A stretch of 64,000 bases of DNA. Source: an uncultured Veillonella sp. GTDB lineage: Bacteria; Bacillota; Negativicutes; Veillonellales; Veillonellaceae. The notes under the pieces were generated by a model. It was not told the DNA's origin. It worked only from the letters and a program-made list of their open reading frames with translations, and searched no databases. The translations under genes and the position numbers were made by a program. This document shows, one piece after another, positions 8,329-17,094 of the stretch (position 1 is the stretch's first letter; each line of letters starts with the position of its first letter). Location of the stretch: contig CAJZEE010000001.1 in the NCBI GenBank assembly GCA_915066865.1, positions 1 through 64,000 of the forward strand, read 5' to 3'.

Positions 8329-9188
8329 CGTTCTGCAATAGCTGTGCCTGTCGGTGTTACCGCAAGGCCACCATCACTTGTTTCACGCAATGCAGCTGGC
8401 ATAGCGCGACCAATATTATTCATCGCTTCAATAACTTCATCTGGCGGAATTTGACTTTCAATATTCATCAACGCCAATTCAGATGCTGTAATAGCATGAA
8501 CTACATAGAAACCATTCCGTTTAACGCATGGTACCTCTACGAGACCCGCCACAGGATCACAAGCTAGGCCCAATAAATTTTTCATGCACAATGCAATAGC
8601 ATGGCCGACTTGACGCGGCGTGCCGCCCATCATTTCTACAATGGCACCGGCAGCCATACAAGCAGCAGTGCCAATTTCTGCTTGGCAACCACCAACAGCA
8701 CCAGCAACGCAAGCGCGATTCGCTACGACATTACCAATACCAGAAGCGGCCAAGAAACCTTTTACTACAGTAGGTCTATCTAACTTGTAATGGTCAGCTA
8801 CGGCTTTCACAGCACCAGGCATAACACCACAGGATCCTGCTGTAGGGCAAGCAACAATGCGGAACATTTTAGCATTCGCTTCATTTACAGCGATAGCATA
8901 GGTCATAGCTTTATACGCAATATCACTCATAAATCTAGGAGTTTGACCGTTAAGCTGTGCCGCCTGACCACCAGACATACCAGAGGCTGTTTTTTCCGCG
9001 TAGTCTATACCATCTTGAATAGACCCTTCAAAGATATCTAACCGATGCTCTATTTCACGAATAACCGCTTCTTCACTGCGGTCATAATTTTCTAACTCAT
9101 AACGCAGTACTACGTCACCGAAGGAAATATTATTTTCCTCTGCTAAGCGAATAATATCTGCAATTGTATCGTATGCATAACTCATCAT
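8313..9188 (-). CDS. sdaAA: L-serine ammonia-lyase, iron-sulfur type, alpha subunit
   Basis: Large subunit of the oxygen-sensitive [4Fe-4S] enzyme that deaminates L-serine to pyruvate and ammonia in the cytosol. Cysteines expected to hold the cluster are seen in ACPTAGSCGV (about residue 113-121) and downstream in LACDPVAG (about 226), with the conserved ASGIGN and GGCQAEIG blocks. Length (291) is normal for a separate alpha chain. The gene follows sdaAB by eight bases. Two adjacent ATG codons occur after AGGAGG; the second (9185) has the better spacing. Confidence 0.95.
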   Translation of the reverse strand: MMSYAYDTIADIIRLAEENNISFGDVVLRYELENYDRSEEAVIREIEHRLDIFEGSIQDGIDYAEKTASGMSGGQAAQLNGQTPRFMSDIAYKAMTYAIAVNEANAKMFRIVACPTAGSCGVMPGAVKAVADHYKLDRPTVVKGFLAASGIGNVVANRACVAGAVGGCQAEIGTAACMAAGAIVEMMGGTPRQVGHAIALCMKNLLGLACDPVAGLVEVPCVKRNGFYVVHAITASELALMNIESQIPPDEVIEAMNNIGRAMPAALRETSDGGLAVTPTGTAIAERVQSL

Positions 9189-9196
9189 TCGCCCTC

Positions 9197-9859
9197 CTAT
9201 AACGCTTCAAAGGTCATCACATCTTGGATGCCTGGGAACTCGCGCATAAACTGAACGGTAATAGGATTTACTACCGTATCCGTAGTAATAACCATCACTG
9301 CATCCTTATGCTTACCCTTACGGAACACACGCATGGTAGCAATATTAATATCAGATTCACTCAATGCTTGGCTCACAAGAGAAATGGCACCAGGTCTATC
9401 CTCATGAAATACGACAAGGGTAAACTCATCGCCAGTAATAGACATATCATTGCCATCTACTTCGGTAATCATAATTTGACCACCACCAAGAGAACGACCA
9501 ATAACAGTCATATGACGATTATGTTCATCGTACATATCAAAACGAACTACATTAGGATGACCTACATCGAGAGGAGACTCGATAAAGTTATACTCCATCC
9601 CCTCTTTCTCAGCTAATTTATGAGCAATACGAATATTCGTATCATCCTCTTTGAACCCCAACAAACCGCCAATCAAAGCACGGTCTGTACCATGGCCTTT
9701 ATAGGTCTTAGCAAAAGAGCCATATAAGGTTAAATCTACCTTTTTAGGTGTGGAACGGAAAATGCACCGCGCCATCTTACCTAGCCGCGCAGCACCAGCT
9801 GTATGCGAACTAGACGGGCCAATCATAACAGGCCCTATAATATCAAAAATACTATTCAT
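9197..9859 (-). CDS. sdaAB: L-serine ammonia-lyase, iron-sulfur type, beta subunit
   Basis: Small subunit of the two-chain L-serine ammonia-lyase. The N-terminal signature IGPSSSHTAGA is at about 12-22, and a C-terminal ACT domain (about 147-220) begins with FTLVVFHEDRPGAISLVS; in this family the ACT domain is thought to bind serine. The start is the ATG six bases after GAGG, giving MNSIFDIIGP, the usual beginning, although the frame is open a little further upstream. First gene of the sdaAB-sdaAA operon. Confidence 0.95.
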   Translation of the reverse strand: MNSIFDIIGPVMIGPSSSHTAGAARLGKMARCIFRSTPKKVDLTLYGSFAKTYKGHGTDRALIGGLLGFKEDDTNIRIAHKLAEKEGMEYNFIESPLDVGHPNVVRFDMYDEHNRHMTVIGRSLGGGQIMITEVDGNDMSITGDEFTLVVFHEDRPGAISLVSQALSESDINIATMRVFRKGKHKDAVMVITTDTVVNPITVQFMREFPGIQDVMTFEAL

Positions 9860-9910
9860 ACACGCCTCTATATACACATAAATAATGTGAGAAAATCTTA
9901 CTTTACCTAT

Positions 9911-9940
9911 AGTATAACAATCAATATTGATAAATGTCTA
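9911..9940 (-). promoter_or_regulatory. candidate sdaAB promoter with palindromic spacer
   Basis: On the minus strand a -35-like TAGACA (9935-9940) and a -10 TATACT (9911-9916) are 18 bases apart. The spacer contains the perfect 12-base palindrome ATCAATATTGAT (9920-9931), placed where a repressor would block the promoter. The half-site resembles the FNR half-site TTGAT, but the spacing is not that of a classic FNR box. Confidence 0.5.
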
Positions 9941-9989
9941 TATGCACATTAGAGGCATATTTGTTTGTCTACAGAGGACTACTATGCTT

Positions 9990-10297
9990 GTGAAAGCTGT
10001 TCTAAAACTTTGTATATTGATGGGACTTATATTCTACAAATGTTTTACTAACAGGCACAACCTATTGAGGGCCGAAGCGCCTCTATCAGCACCACATACT
10101 ATTTTGGATAAAGCTATCTACAGAGTAGTATGTTGATGGGCCGCCTTTATATCTACAGTTATAAAAAGGAAAGACTATACTTATGCAGCGACATCAGGTC
10201 ACGAGGAGCAAAGAAGTATAGTCTTTCCTTTTTAACTAAGTTGTGGATACAAAACTGGGCCCCATCAATATACAAACACTCGATAGATAGCTTTCAC
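9990..10297. repeat. structured intergenic element with three copies of a 34-38-base motif
   Basis: Three related copies of a motif running roughly from AAAGCT to TTGATGGG: 9990-10023 (+), 10107-10140 (+) and 10260-10297 (-). The outer copies form imperfect terminal inverted repeats. Between the second and third copies is a perfect 20-bp inverted repeat (10163-10182 with 10214-10233, 31-base loop). Another 8-bp inverted repeat (10094-10101 with 10126-10133) encloses part of the second copy. No convincing ORF lies inside. It could be a small non-autonomous mobile element (MITE-like) or a structured RNA. Confidence 0.5.
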
Positions 10298-10311
10298 AAT
10301 AATAGTAAAAA

Positions 10312-10341
10312 AACGCACCTAAGGATAACCCTAGGTGCGTT
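10312..10341 (-). terminator. hcp terminator
   Basis: Ten-base-pair stem (10312-10321 with 10332-10341), followed on the minus strand by seven T residues, about 70 bases past the hcp stop. A second inverted repeat (10352-10360 with 10382-10390) lies between it and the stop codon. Confidence 0.85.
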
Positions 10342-10413
10342 ATTTATAACAACAGTCCTAAATCATAAAAGAGAGGGGACGTAGGACTGTGGTTAACAGA
10401 TTAATAGATCCTA

Positions 10414-11979
10414 TTAGCCCAAGATAGCTTTCATGTCAGCTTCTGGAGTTGTAATTGGATGTAATTGGAATTTATCTACCAAAATGTTCAATACATTGCT
10501 GGAGAAGAATTTAGGCAAGGAAGGTCCGATGTAAATGTTACGGATACCCAATGCCAACAATGTTAACAAGATACATACCGCTTTTTGTTCGTACCAGGAC
10601 AATACCAATGTCAATGGCAAATCGTTTACATCACATTCAAATGCACCAGCTAAAGCTACTGCTACTTGAATAGCGGAGTAAGCATCGTTACATTGACCCA
10701 TATCAAGGATACGAGGGATACCACCGATTTCGCCGATGTTCATGTCGTTGAAACGGAATTTACCACAAGCCAATGTCAATACTACAGTATCATTTGGAGT
10801 TTGTTTAACGAATTCAGTGTAGTAGTTACGGCCTACTTTAGCACCGTCACAACCACCTACCAAGAAGAAGTGTTTAATAGCGCCAGCTTTTACAGCGTCA
10901 ATTACTTTATCAGCAATACCCAATACTGTGCCATGACCGAAACCAGTAGTTACTTCATGACCACCGTTGATACCAGTGAATTCTTGAGCTTCTTTGTAGC
11001 CGCCCAATTCGATAGCACGGTTGATAACTGCGGAGAAGTCTTTAGTACCATCTTCTTTTTCTTCGATATGTGCACAACCATCGAAACCTACCATATCTGT
11101 AGTGAAGATATTAGCTTTGTAGTTTTCTTTTGGTGGCATAATGCAGTTTGTAGTGAACAAGAATGCACCAGGAACATCAACAAATTCTTTTTGTTGGTTT
11201 TGCCATGCTGTACCGAAGTTACCTTTCAATTGAGGATGTTTCTTCAATTCAGGATAAGCGTGGCAAGGCAACATTTCACCATGAGTATAGATATTTACAC
11301 CTTTACCATCAGTTTGTTCCAATAATTGTTTCAAGTCATGAAGGTCATGACCAGTTACAACGATGAAAGGACCTGGTTCTACAGTCAAAGGAACTGTAGT
11401 TGGTACAGGTGTACCATATGTTTCAGTATTAGCTTTATCAAGAACAGCCATACATTTCAAGTTAATTTGACCAAATTCCATCAAAAGATCAAGCCATTCT
11501 TCAGCACTGTGATCTTTAGCGAATTCTACCATGCCTTTAACGAACCAAGCGTCAACATCAGCATCGTGGAAGCCAAGGCGAGCAGCATGCCATGCATATG
11601 CAGCCATACCACGCATACCTAACAATAATGTGGAACGAAGGGATACGATGTCTTCTTCACCTTTCCACAATTGTTCCCAATCGAAATTTTGTTGAGCGCT
11701 ATCCACTTTTGCATGGTAAGCATTTACTTCGTCAATGAATTCTTGAACGCGGTCTTCAGAGAAGTTTACGTTTGTTACACACATGAACAAACCGCGCATA
11801 ATATAATCGATACCTTCTTTAGTATGACCCTTTACGTCTAAAGCGCGAGCCAAGCCAACTAAGGCAGCAGTTAATTCGTCTTGTAAGTTAGCAACTGGTG
11901 CAGTTTTACCACATACACCTTGTACAGTACAGCCACCTGGTGCTGCAGATTGTTCGCATTGATAACAGAACATACTCAT
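10414..11979 (-). CDS. hcp: hybrid-cluster protein (hydroxylamine reductase)
   Basis: Hcp carries a cubane Fe-S cluster and a hybrid Fe-S-O cluster; it reduces hydroxylamine in vitro and is tied to nitric-oxide and nitrosative-stress handling in anaerobes. The N-terminal cysteine motif uses C5, C8, C17 and C23, the spacing typical of strict anaerobes. C-terminal cysteine blocks such as LACGKFRFN and MGQCNDAYSA are present. Length 521 is a little short of the usual 540-550 but has all expected blocks. The start has AAAGGAGG eight bases upstream. It is transcribed away from a Crp/Fnr-type gene, the arrangement seen for hcp and HcpR-type regulators. Confidence 0.95.
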   Translation of the reverse strand: MSMFCYQCEQSAAPGGCTVQGVCGKTAPVANLQDELTAALVGLARALDVKGHTKEGIDYIMRGLFMCVTNVNFSEDRVQEFIDEVNAYHAKVDSAQQNFDWEQLWKGEEDIVSLRSTLLLGMRGMAAYAWHAARLGFHDADVDAWFVKGMVEFAKDHSAEEWLDLLMEFGQINLKCMAVLDKANTETYGTPVPTTVPLTVEPGPFIVVTGHDLHDLKQLLEQTDGKGVNIYTHGEMLPCHAYPELKKHPQLKGNFGTAWQNQQKEFVDVPGAFLFTTNCIMPPKENYKANIFTTDMVGFDGCAHIEEKEDGTKDFSAVINRAIELGGYKEAQEFTGINGGHEVTTGFGHGTVLGIADKVIDAVKAGAIKHFFLVGGCDGAKVGRNYYTEFVKQTPNDTVVLTLACGKFRFNDMNIGEIGGIPRILDMGQCNDAYSAIQVAVALAGAFECDVNDLPLTLVLSWYEQKAVCILLTLLALGIRNIYIGPSLPKFFSSNVLNILVDKFQLHPITTPEADMKAILG

Positions 11980-11993
11980 TTAAAAATCCTCCT

Positions 11994-12010
11994 TTGCGAG
12001 ACTTCCTCGC
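11994..12010 (-). promoter_or_regulatory. hairpin just upstream of the hcp ribosome-binding site
   Basis: Six-base-pair stem TGCGAG/CTCGCA with a five-base loop, ending directly next to the AAAGGAGG of hcp. It would sit in the hcp 5' leader. A role in message stability or translation is a guess. Confidence 0.3.
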
Positions 12011-12044
12011 AGTCAAGCTAGATAATATAAAACCTATACATTAC

Positions 12045-12061
12045 ACTGATGTTTTATCAGT
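12045..12061. promoter_or_regulatory. candidate operator in the hcp-regulator interval
   Basis: Inverted repeat ACTGAT-N5-ATCAGT between the two divergent genes, 66 bases upstream of hcp. The size suits a dimeric Crp/Fnr regulator, though the odd spacer is unusual for that family. Confidence 0.3.
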
Positions 12062-12251
12062 TGTCTGATTGATTACATTTGAAAGTATAACGTAAAGATG
12101 ATACAATTTCTGTAGCTTGAGCAACAAATAAAAACTTTTTCAAAAATTTTCCTGACTTCCCTTATGGAACAGGTAGACCATTTAGTCTTATACTTTTATT
12201 ATACAATAATCATTTTTAATTGCTATAGACTTTATCACACCGGAGGTGCTT

Positions 12252-12977
12252 ATGAAACAAATACTTTCAAACGATATCATTAATCAATATATGCCCACCC
12301 TCGTGAAATGTCCTTTATTCAATACATTAGGAGAGCCAGAGCTGCGTAGCTATTTAAATAATGCCAAAGTTATCATCCACAGTTACCAAAAAAATGATTT
12401 TATAGCCCTCGCTGGAGATCCTATGGAGGGTATTGGTGTCATTCTTGAAGGCAGCGCTTTACTGACTCGTGAAAATGTAATGGGGCAACGGGTTATTATG
12501 GCAAACTTAGAGCAATCAGATATTTTTGGAGAAGCACTACTATTTAGCAAACAGCCTTTATGGCCTGCTACCATTAAAGCAACAAAAGCAACTAAAATTA
12601 TGTTTATTCCCCTTGAAACCTTTATTAAAACATTACCGGATTGTCATCAATGCCAAACTAAAATCCTATCTAATCTATTAGAGGATTTATCTGAAAAAGC
12701 AATTCTATTAACCAGAAAAGTCCACTACCTCACATTAAAAGGGATGCGCGAAAAGATTTTTGCGTACTTAACAGATATTTATAAACGTCAGCATTCTAAC
12801 ACAATTCAATTACCCCACAACCGCGAGCAAATGGCTGAGGTTCTCAATGTATCTCGCACAGCCCTTAGCCGTGAATTAGGACGCCTTCGCGATGAAGGTC
12901 TCATTGATATTACAGGGCGCACCGTAACAATTAAAAATATTGAAGACATTGAAGAATTCGGCTTTAACACCTTTTAA
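12252..12977 (+). CDS. Crp/Fnr family transcriptional regulator, likely HcpR-like
   Basis: A 241-residue regulator with an N-terminal cyclic-nucleotide-binding-type beta barrel (about 20-120, with GDPMEGIGVILEGSA) and a C-terminal winged helix (about 165-235). The recognition helix is in MAEVLNVSRTALSRELGRL. Cysteines at LVKCPL and in CHQC near residue 135 could bind metal or cluster, but the classic FNR four-cysteine pattern is missing. Divergent from hcp, so control of hcp in response to nitrosative stress is the natural inference. The ATG at 12252 follows GGAGG; an upstream GTG in frame overlaps the SD and is rejected. Confidence 0.85.
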   Translation: MKQILSNDIINQYMPTLVKCPLFNTLGEPELRSYLNNAKVIIHSYQKNDFIALAGDPMEGIGVILEGSALLTRENVMGQRVIMANLEQSDIFGEALLFSKQPLWPATIKATKATKIMFIPLETFIKTLPDCHQCQTKILSNLLEDLSEKAILLTRKVHYLTLKGMREKIFAYLTDIYKRQHSNTIQLPHNREQMAEVLNVSRTALSRELGRLRDEGLIDITGRTVTIKNIEDIEEFGFNTF

Positions 12978-13006
12978 TACTTAATGTCTATTAAATTTAA
13001 CAAACT

Positions 13007-13042
13007 AAAAAGTCTCTCAAGATTATCTTGAGAGACTTTTTT
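13007..13042. terminator. bidirectional terminator between convergent genes
   Basis: Long stem AAAAAGTCTCTCAAGA/TCTTGAGAGACTTTTT with a three-base loop, T-runs on both strands. It serves the Crp/Fnr gene and the convergent membrane-protein gene. Confidence 0.9.
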
Positions 13043-13133
13043 ATTACACGACTCATAAAATATATAACGGTTTTAAGTATATAATAACTATATAATATAA
13101 TTTTTCAAACTATATAGTGCTTAAAATTGTAAA

Positions 13134-14897
13134 TTAGAACCAATGAGACAAATCAAATTCTTCACCAATGGTTGCTTTCACATGAGCACGACCTAAGTAA
13201 AGGCCTAACAATGTTAAGCTAATTTTAGACATTGGCGTGCTATCAAAGACATCAGCTAAGTCCAATAGAACCGGTGAAATATCATCCATGATATCACGCG
13301 CCTCTTGTCCCCTGAAAGCAGTAGGTTTGCTCTTCATCAGAGCTAAAAGATCACGTTGAACCATAGCATTAGAAATTCGTGTTTGTCTAAAGAATTGTGG
13401 TGCTAAAGACTCATCTACCAAGGCTAATTTATAAAGATTGGAGTTCAAGCTACGCACCACATAACGTGGATCCACACCATGACCATCTGTAGCACGGAAG
13501 AGTTCTTCCTTAGAGAAACCACGATAGTTGAATACAAACGGATATGAATTCGACAACACTTGGCATAAAGTGATAGGCTCTTGTTCTTCTTGTGTACAGC
13601 GTAAGTAGTCCAGCTGGCGATAGAAGGAATCATTTCGAGGTAAATCAGAGATGAATGGCTCAATATATTTTTCCACATAATGTTGGAAGTGAATCAATCC
13701 ATAGTTATTAGAATTTCTAGAATATTGTAACAATAATGTTAAGGCCATAACTTGGAAGTGACCTAATGTTAAATGAGGTAATACACGTAATGCATCAAAA
13801 GCTACGAGGTATGGCGTACTAGATTTAGGAGATTGAACCACATCTAGAAAAGCACCTAACGCAGCGGACTTCATCCACTCTGTATTTGTAGCGGCATATG
13901 CCTTTTGCATACTCATCAACGCTTCTTGAATAACAATATTCTCTAGTAATGCATTCACTTCAACAATTTTTGTAATATTGAGAGCCGCTAAAGCATCTCT
14001 TGTAATAGATTCTACATAGTGTTGCGTATCACCATGTAACACCCCAAAGGAATGAACAAATGGTGCTATAGCCAACTCAACGCATTTATCCTCATGTGCC
14101 GTTTTTGCCCATTGACCATGCGGTTCCTCCTCTTCAGCTAAACTTGTTGCCGCCAATTGTGCTTCAATTTCAGAAGCATCAAACAAACGCGTTTCATCTA
14201 ATACCGATGGACCTTCCGCGGTTTGTATTTCGTTTGCACCACCTATCATTTGTGTAGCATCTATGCTATCCGCTTCATCAGCTTCAAAGGCTTCCACAGA
14301 TTCACCCATAGCAATTGTATCTTCAACAGAGTTTGCGCTATTGAGAAGTTCATCTGTAACAACATCGAGGACAATAGTTTTATCCACCAACGGAGTAACA
14401 CCTTGATTGGCTTGATTAGCTTGCTTAAGATCTGATACAGCTGTCATCACAATGGTTTCATCCCCTATTGGTGTGCCATTATCCGAACCTATTGGTGTTC
14501 CATTATCCGAACCTAATGCTAACGCATATTCTCCCTCTGAAACATGACTTGAATTAGACTTTAGAGTACTTCTTTTATTATAAGAGGTATCTATAGGATC
14601 AACCAGAGGTTCAGCCGGTTCTCGCTCTTCACCGACCACCGTTTCAACTGTATCCGGAATTGATGCAGTATATACATTAGTTCCACTCGTATGTGTGATT
14701 GTTACATTGCCCTCTTGCGACTCCGTTGCAAATATAACATCATTATGCGCTTTAGGATTATTTTTATTACTTATGTTTTTATAGGATTTTTCTTTTGCCT
14801 TACTTTCACCATCACCACCGCTAAATACAGCATAGCAAACAGCAAAGAATCCCAATGCCACGACGGCTAATACAAAATACGGTATTAGGTTTGACAT
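13134..14897 (-). CDS. membrane-anchored protein with repeated acidic-Thr motifs, function unknown
   Basis: A 587-residue protein with one N-terminal transmembrane helix (about 5-26), a low-complexity, acidic linker (about 30-260) and a globular C-terminal part (about 265-587). The linker holds an exact duplication of GSDNGTPI and five spaced motifs DETIV, DKTIV, EDTIA, DATQM and DETRL at about 146, 172, 192, 213 and 234. Such acidic-Thr-hydrophobic patches resemble sites phosphorylated by Hanks-type kinases and bound by FHA domains, but no kinase or FHA protein is in the window. No family was recognised for the C-terminal part. It follows the YwlG-like gene by nine bases, so the two are probably one operon. 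Confidence 0.75.
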   Translation of the reverse strand: MSNLIPYFVLAVVALGFFAVCYAVFSGGDGESKAKEKSYKNISNKNNPKAHNDVIFATESQEGNVTITHTSGTNVYTASIPDTVETVVGEEREPAEPLVDPIDTSYNKRSTLKSNSSHVSEGEYALALGSDNGTPIGSDNGTPIGDETIVMTAVSDLKQANQANQGVTPLVDKTIVLDVVTDELLNSANSVEDTIAMGESVEAFEADEADSIDATQMIGGANEIQTAEGPSVLDETRLFDASEIEAQLAATSLAEEEEPHGQWAKTAHEDKCVELAIAPFVHSFGVLHGDTQHYVESITRDALAALNITKIVEVNALLENIVIQEALMSMQKAYAATNTEWMKSAALGAFLDVVQSPKSSTPYLVAFDALRVLPHLTLGHFQVMALTLLLQYSRNSNNYGLIHFQHYVEKYIEPFISDLPRNDSFYRQLDYLRCTQEEQEPITLCQVLSNSYPFVFNYRGFSKEELFRATDGHGVDPRYVVRSLNSNLYKLALVDESLAPQFFRQTRISNAMVQRDLLALMKSKPTAFRGQEARDIMDDISPVLLDLADVFDSTPMSKISLTLLGLYLGRAHVKATIGEEFDLSHWF

Positions 14898-14906
14898 ACT
14901 ATCCCC

Positions 14907-15458
14907 CTACATCAATGCTTCATTATATACAGCACGCTCACCGCCAATGCTCTTCGGACGAACACGACAAGCGGTCACATGTGCTTTCCCAATTTCTTTC
15001 ACACAAAGACGTACAGGCACTGCAACGTGTTTCATGTGCATACCAATGAAAGTATCTCCAATATCGATGCCTACATCAGCTTGAATAAATTCAACCATCA
15101 CAGGATCATCAAAATATTCGTACGCCATCACAGCCAGGGCACCACCCGCATGACGTTGAGGAACAACATTAACTTCCTCCTCCCATGTCATCGCACTACG
15201 TTCCATAACAAGTGCACGATTAATATGTTCACAACATTGAATAGCCAAGTTAAGTCCTTTAGCCTTAACAGCATTGTATATTTCATCAAATACGACCTGA
15301 GCCACATCAAGGTGAGAGTCAGTGCCGATTTTTTTACCTACAATTTCGCTAGTGGAACAGCCAACAACGAATAATTGACCTTCGCGAACCTTTGCTAAAT
15401 CAAGTAATTCAGCCATCGCGTTGCGAGTTGACTGACGAATAGTTTCTACAGAAGTCAT
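14907..15458 (-). CDS. YwlG-type (UPF0340/DUF436) protein
   Basis: A 183-residue cytosolic protein of a conserved Firmicute family of unknown biochemical role, annotated in Bacillus as YwlG. Recognisable blocks are VVGCSTSEIVGKKIG (about 32-46), the ALxxQCCEHINRALVMER region (about 73-90) and DVGIDIGDTFIGMH (about 130-143). GAGG lies eight bases before the ATG. Confidence 0.85.
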   Translation of the reverse strand: MTSVETIRQSTRNAMAELLDLAKVREGQLFVVGCSTSEIVGKKIGTDSHLDVAQVVFDEIYNAVKAKGLNLAIQCCEHINRALVMERSAMTWEEEVNVVPQRHAGGALAVMAYEYFDDPVMVEFIQADVGIDIGDTFIGMHMKHVAVPVRLCVKEIGKAHVTACRVRPKSIGGERAVYNEALM

Positions 15459-15582
15459 GTTATCGCCTCACTCAAATTGAATGTATAAAATCTATATGTA
15501 TATTATCATAAAACCGACAGAATCGGTAGACTAAACTCTACACGTAACGGATGAACATCTTATGATTATGGCTTAACAACAA

Positions 15583-15610
15583 AAAGAGGCTTGCTTTAGC
15601 AAGCCTCTTT
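15583..15610 (-). terminator. fumarase operon terminator
   Basis: Perfect 12-base-pair stem (15583-15594 with 15599-15610) and a four-base loop, followed by T residues on the minus strand, 20 bases beyond the fumarase beta stop. Confidence 0.9.
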
Positions 15611-15629
15611 CAATCACTCAATGGTGATA

Positions 15630-16190
15630 TTAGATTTTTCTGTAAGGTTTTTGGCCTAATTCGTAGAAGTTATTACCTTCAGTATCGCCAACCACGATGC
15701 AAGGGAAATCTTCAACAGTCAATTCAGCCAAAGCTTCTGGTCCAAGTTCACCATAAGCAAGTACTTCATATTTTTTGATGGATTTTGCAATCAATGCTGC
15801 TGCGCCACCAACTGCTGCGAAGTATGTGCAACCATTTTTCTTCATGGATTCAACTACTTCTGGTTTACGGGAACCTTTACCAATCATGCCTTTGATACCT
15901 TGGTCAAGCATTGTTGGTGTGTAAGCATCCATACGACCGGAAGTTGTAGGACCAGCGGAACCAATTGGATCACCAGGTTTTGCAGGTGTTGGTCCAAGAT
16001 AATAAACGAATTTATTTGTCCAGTCGATTGGTAATTTTTCACCACGCGCTAAAGCTTCAGTCATAACTTTATGAGCAGCGTCACGAGCGGAGTAAATTTT
16101 ACCAGTGATAAGAACGCTATCACCAACTTTTAATTTGCGGGAAAACTCTTCATTATATTCTTCAGTATTAATGCGAATTGATTCAGCCAT
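15630..16190 (-). CDS. class I fumarate hydratase, beta subunit
   Basis: C-terminal-type subunit of the oxygen-sensitive [4Fe-4S] fumarase/tartrate dehydratase family, interconverting fumarate and malate. The 186 residues include GDSVLITGKIYSARDAAH (near 22-39) and the substrate-loop region GPTTSGRMDAYTP (about 80-92). It follows the alpha gene by 19 bases behind a good AGGAGG. In a fermenter making succinate and propionate from lactate or malate, this enzyme joins malate to fumarate. Confidence 0.95.
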   Translation of the reverse strand: MAESIRINTEEYNEEFSRKLKVGDSVLITGKIYSARDAAHKVMTEALARGEKLPIDWTNKFVYYLGPTPAKPGDPIGSAGPTTSGRMDAYTPTMLDQGIKGMIGKGSRKPEVVESMKKNGCTYFAAVGGAAALIAKSIKKYEVLAYGELGPEALAELTVEDFPCIVVGDTEGNNFYELGQKPYRKI

Positions 16191-16209
16191 TGTTTTTACC
16201 TCCTATCGA

Positions 16210-17052
16210 TTAAAGTACTACGTGAGCATGACGAGCAGCATGGCACATGATAGTAACTGCAACAGGAAGACCTGCGATGTGAGTTGCACCCCATTCGATG
16301 TTTACACCGATACAAGTTGTAGTGCCACCCAATTGTGGTCCAATACCAGTTTTGTTAACCATTTCCATGATTTCTTCTTCTAATTTTGCATAGTCTGCAT
16401 CTTTATGAGGTACGCTAATGTCACGAAGCAACGCTTTTTTGGACATAACTGCTGCTTGGTCCATAGTACCGCCAATACCAATGCCGAGTACAATTGGAGG
16501 GCATGGGTTAGGACCTGCATGTTTTACGATTTCAAGGACTGCATTTTTAACGCCTTCCACACCATCAGCAGGTACGAGCATAGCTACATCGGATTTATTT
16601 TCAGAACCGAAACCTTTTAATTCTACTTGAATATCTACTTTATCGCCAGGAACGATTTCAGTATAGATGATTGCAGGTGTGTTATTTTGTGTATTTTTAC
16701 GATTGAACAATGGTTCAGCTACAACGGATTTACGAAGATAACCTTCAACATAACCAGCTGCAACACCAGCATTGATAGCTTCTGTAAGATCACCACCAAC
16801 GAAATGAACATCTTGACCAACTTTTAAGAATACCATAGTCATACCAGTATCTTGGCAGTATGGACGATCTTCAGCATCGGCAATTTCTGCATTTTTAATA
16901 ATTTGATCAAGAACGATACGACCTACTGAAGACTCTTCTGTTTCACGGCCTTTTTTCAAACCTTCATAGATGTCTTTTGGCAAGTGGTAAGCTGCGTCCA
17001 TACACATTTGACGGACTGTTTTTGTGATTTCAGATACTTGAATCTCGCGCAA
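16210..17052 (-). CDS. class I fumarate hydratase, alpha subunit
   Basis: Cluster-carrying subunit of two-chain class I fumarase, 280 residues. Conserved blocks seen are YCQDTGM (cysteine near 64), GPNPCPPIVLGIGIGG and the C-terminal IGPQLGGTTTCIGV, which should give the cluster cysteines. It starts with TTG, seven bases after GGAGG; no ATG in frame fits as well. First gene of the fumarase operon. Confidence 0.95.
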   Translation of the reverse strand: MREIQVSEITKTVRQMCMDAAYHLPKDIYEGLKKGRETEESSVGRIVLDQIIKNAEIADAEDRPYCQDTGMTMVFLKVGQDVHFVGGDLTEAINAGVAAGYVEGYLRKSVVAEPLFNRKNTQNNTPAIIYTEIVPGDKVDIQVELKGFGSENKSDVAMLVPADGVEGVKNAVLEIVKHAGPNPCPPIVLGIGIGGTMDQAAVMSKKALLRDISVPHKDADYAKLEEEIMEMVNKTGIGPQLGGTTTCIGVNIEWGATHIAGLPVAVTIMCHAARHAHVVL

Positions 17053-17094
17053 GATAATCCCTCCTCAGGAAAATAGTTGAATATTAATTCTAAT

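Noticed and set aside
10163..10233. The 20-bp inverted repeat as a simple terminator
   Set aside because: The 31-base loop and the distance to any gene end make it a poor terminator; it is treated as part of the structured element.
10666..11325. 219-codon open frame antisense to hcp
   Set aside because: No SD, composition of a shadow frame (Thr/Phe/Ser rich), and hcp on the other strand is certain.
12246..12251. GTG start for the Crp/Fnr-type gene
   Set aside because: It overlaps the SD GGAGG; the ATG six bases later is correctly spaced.
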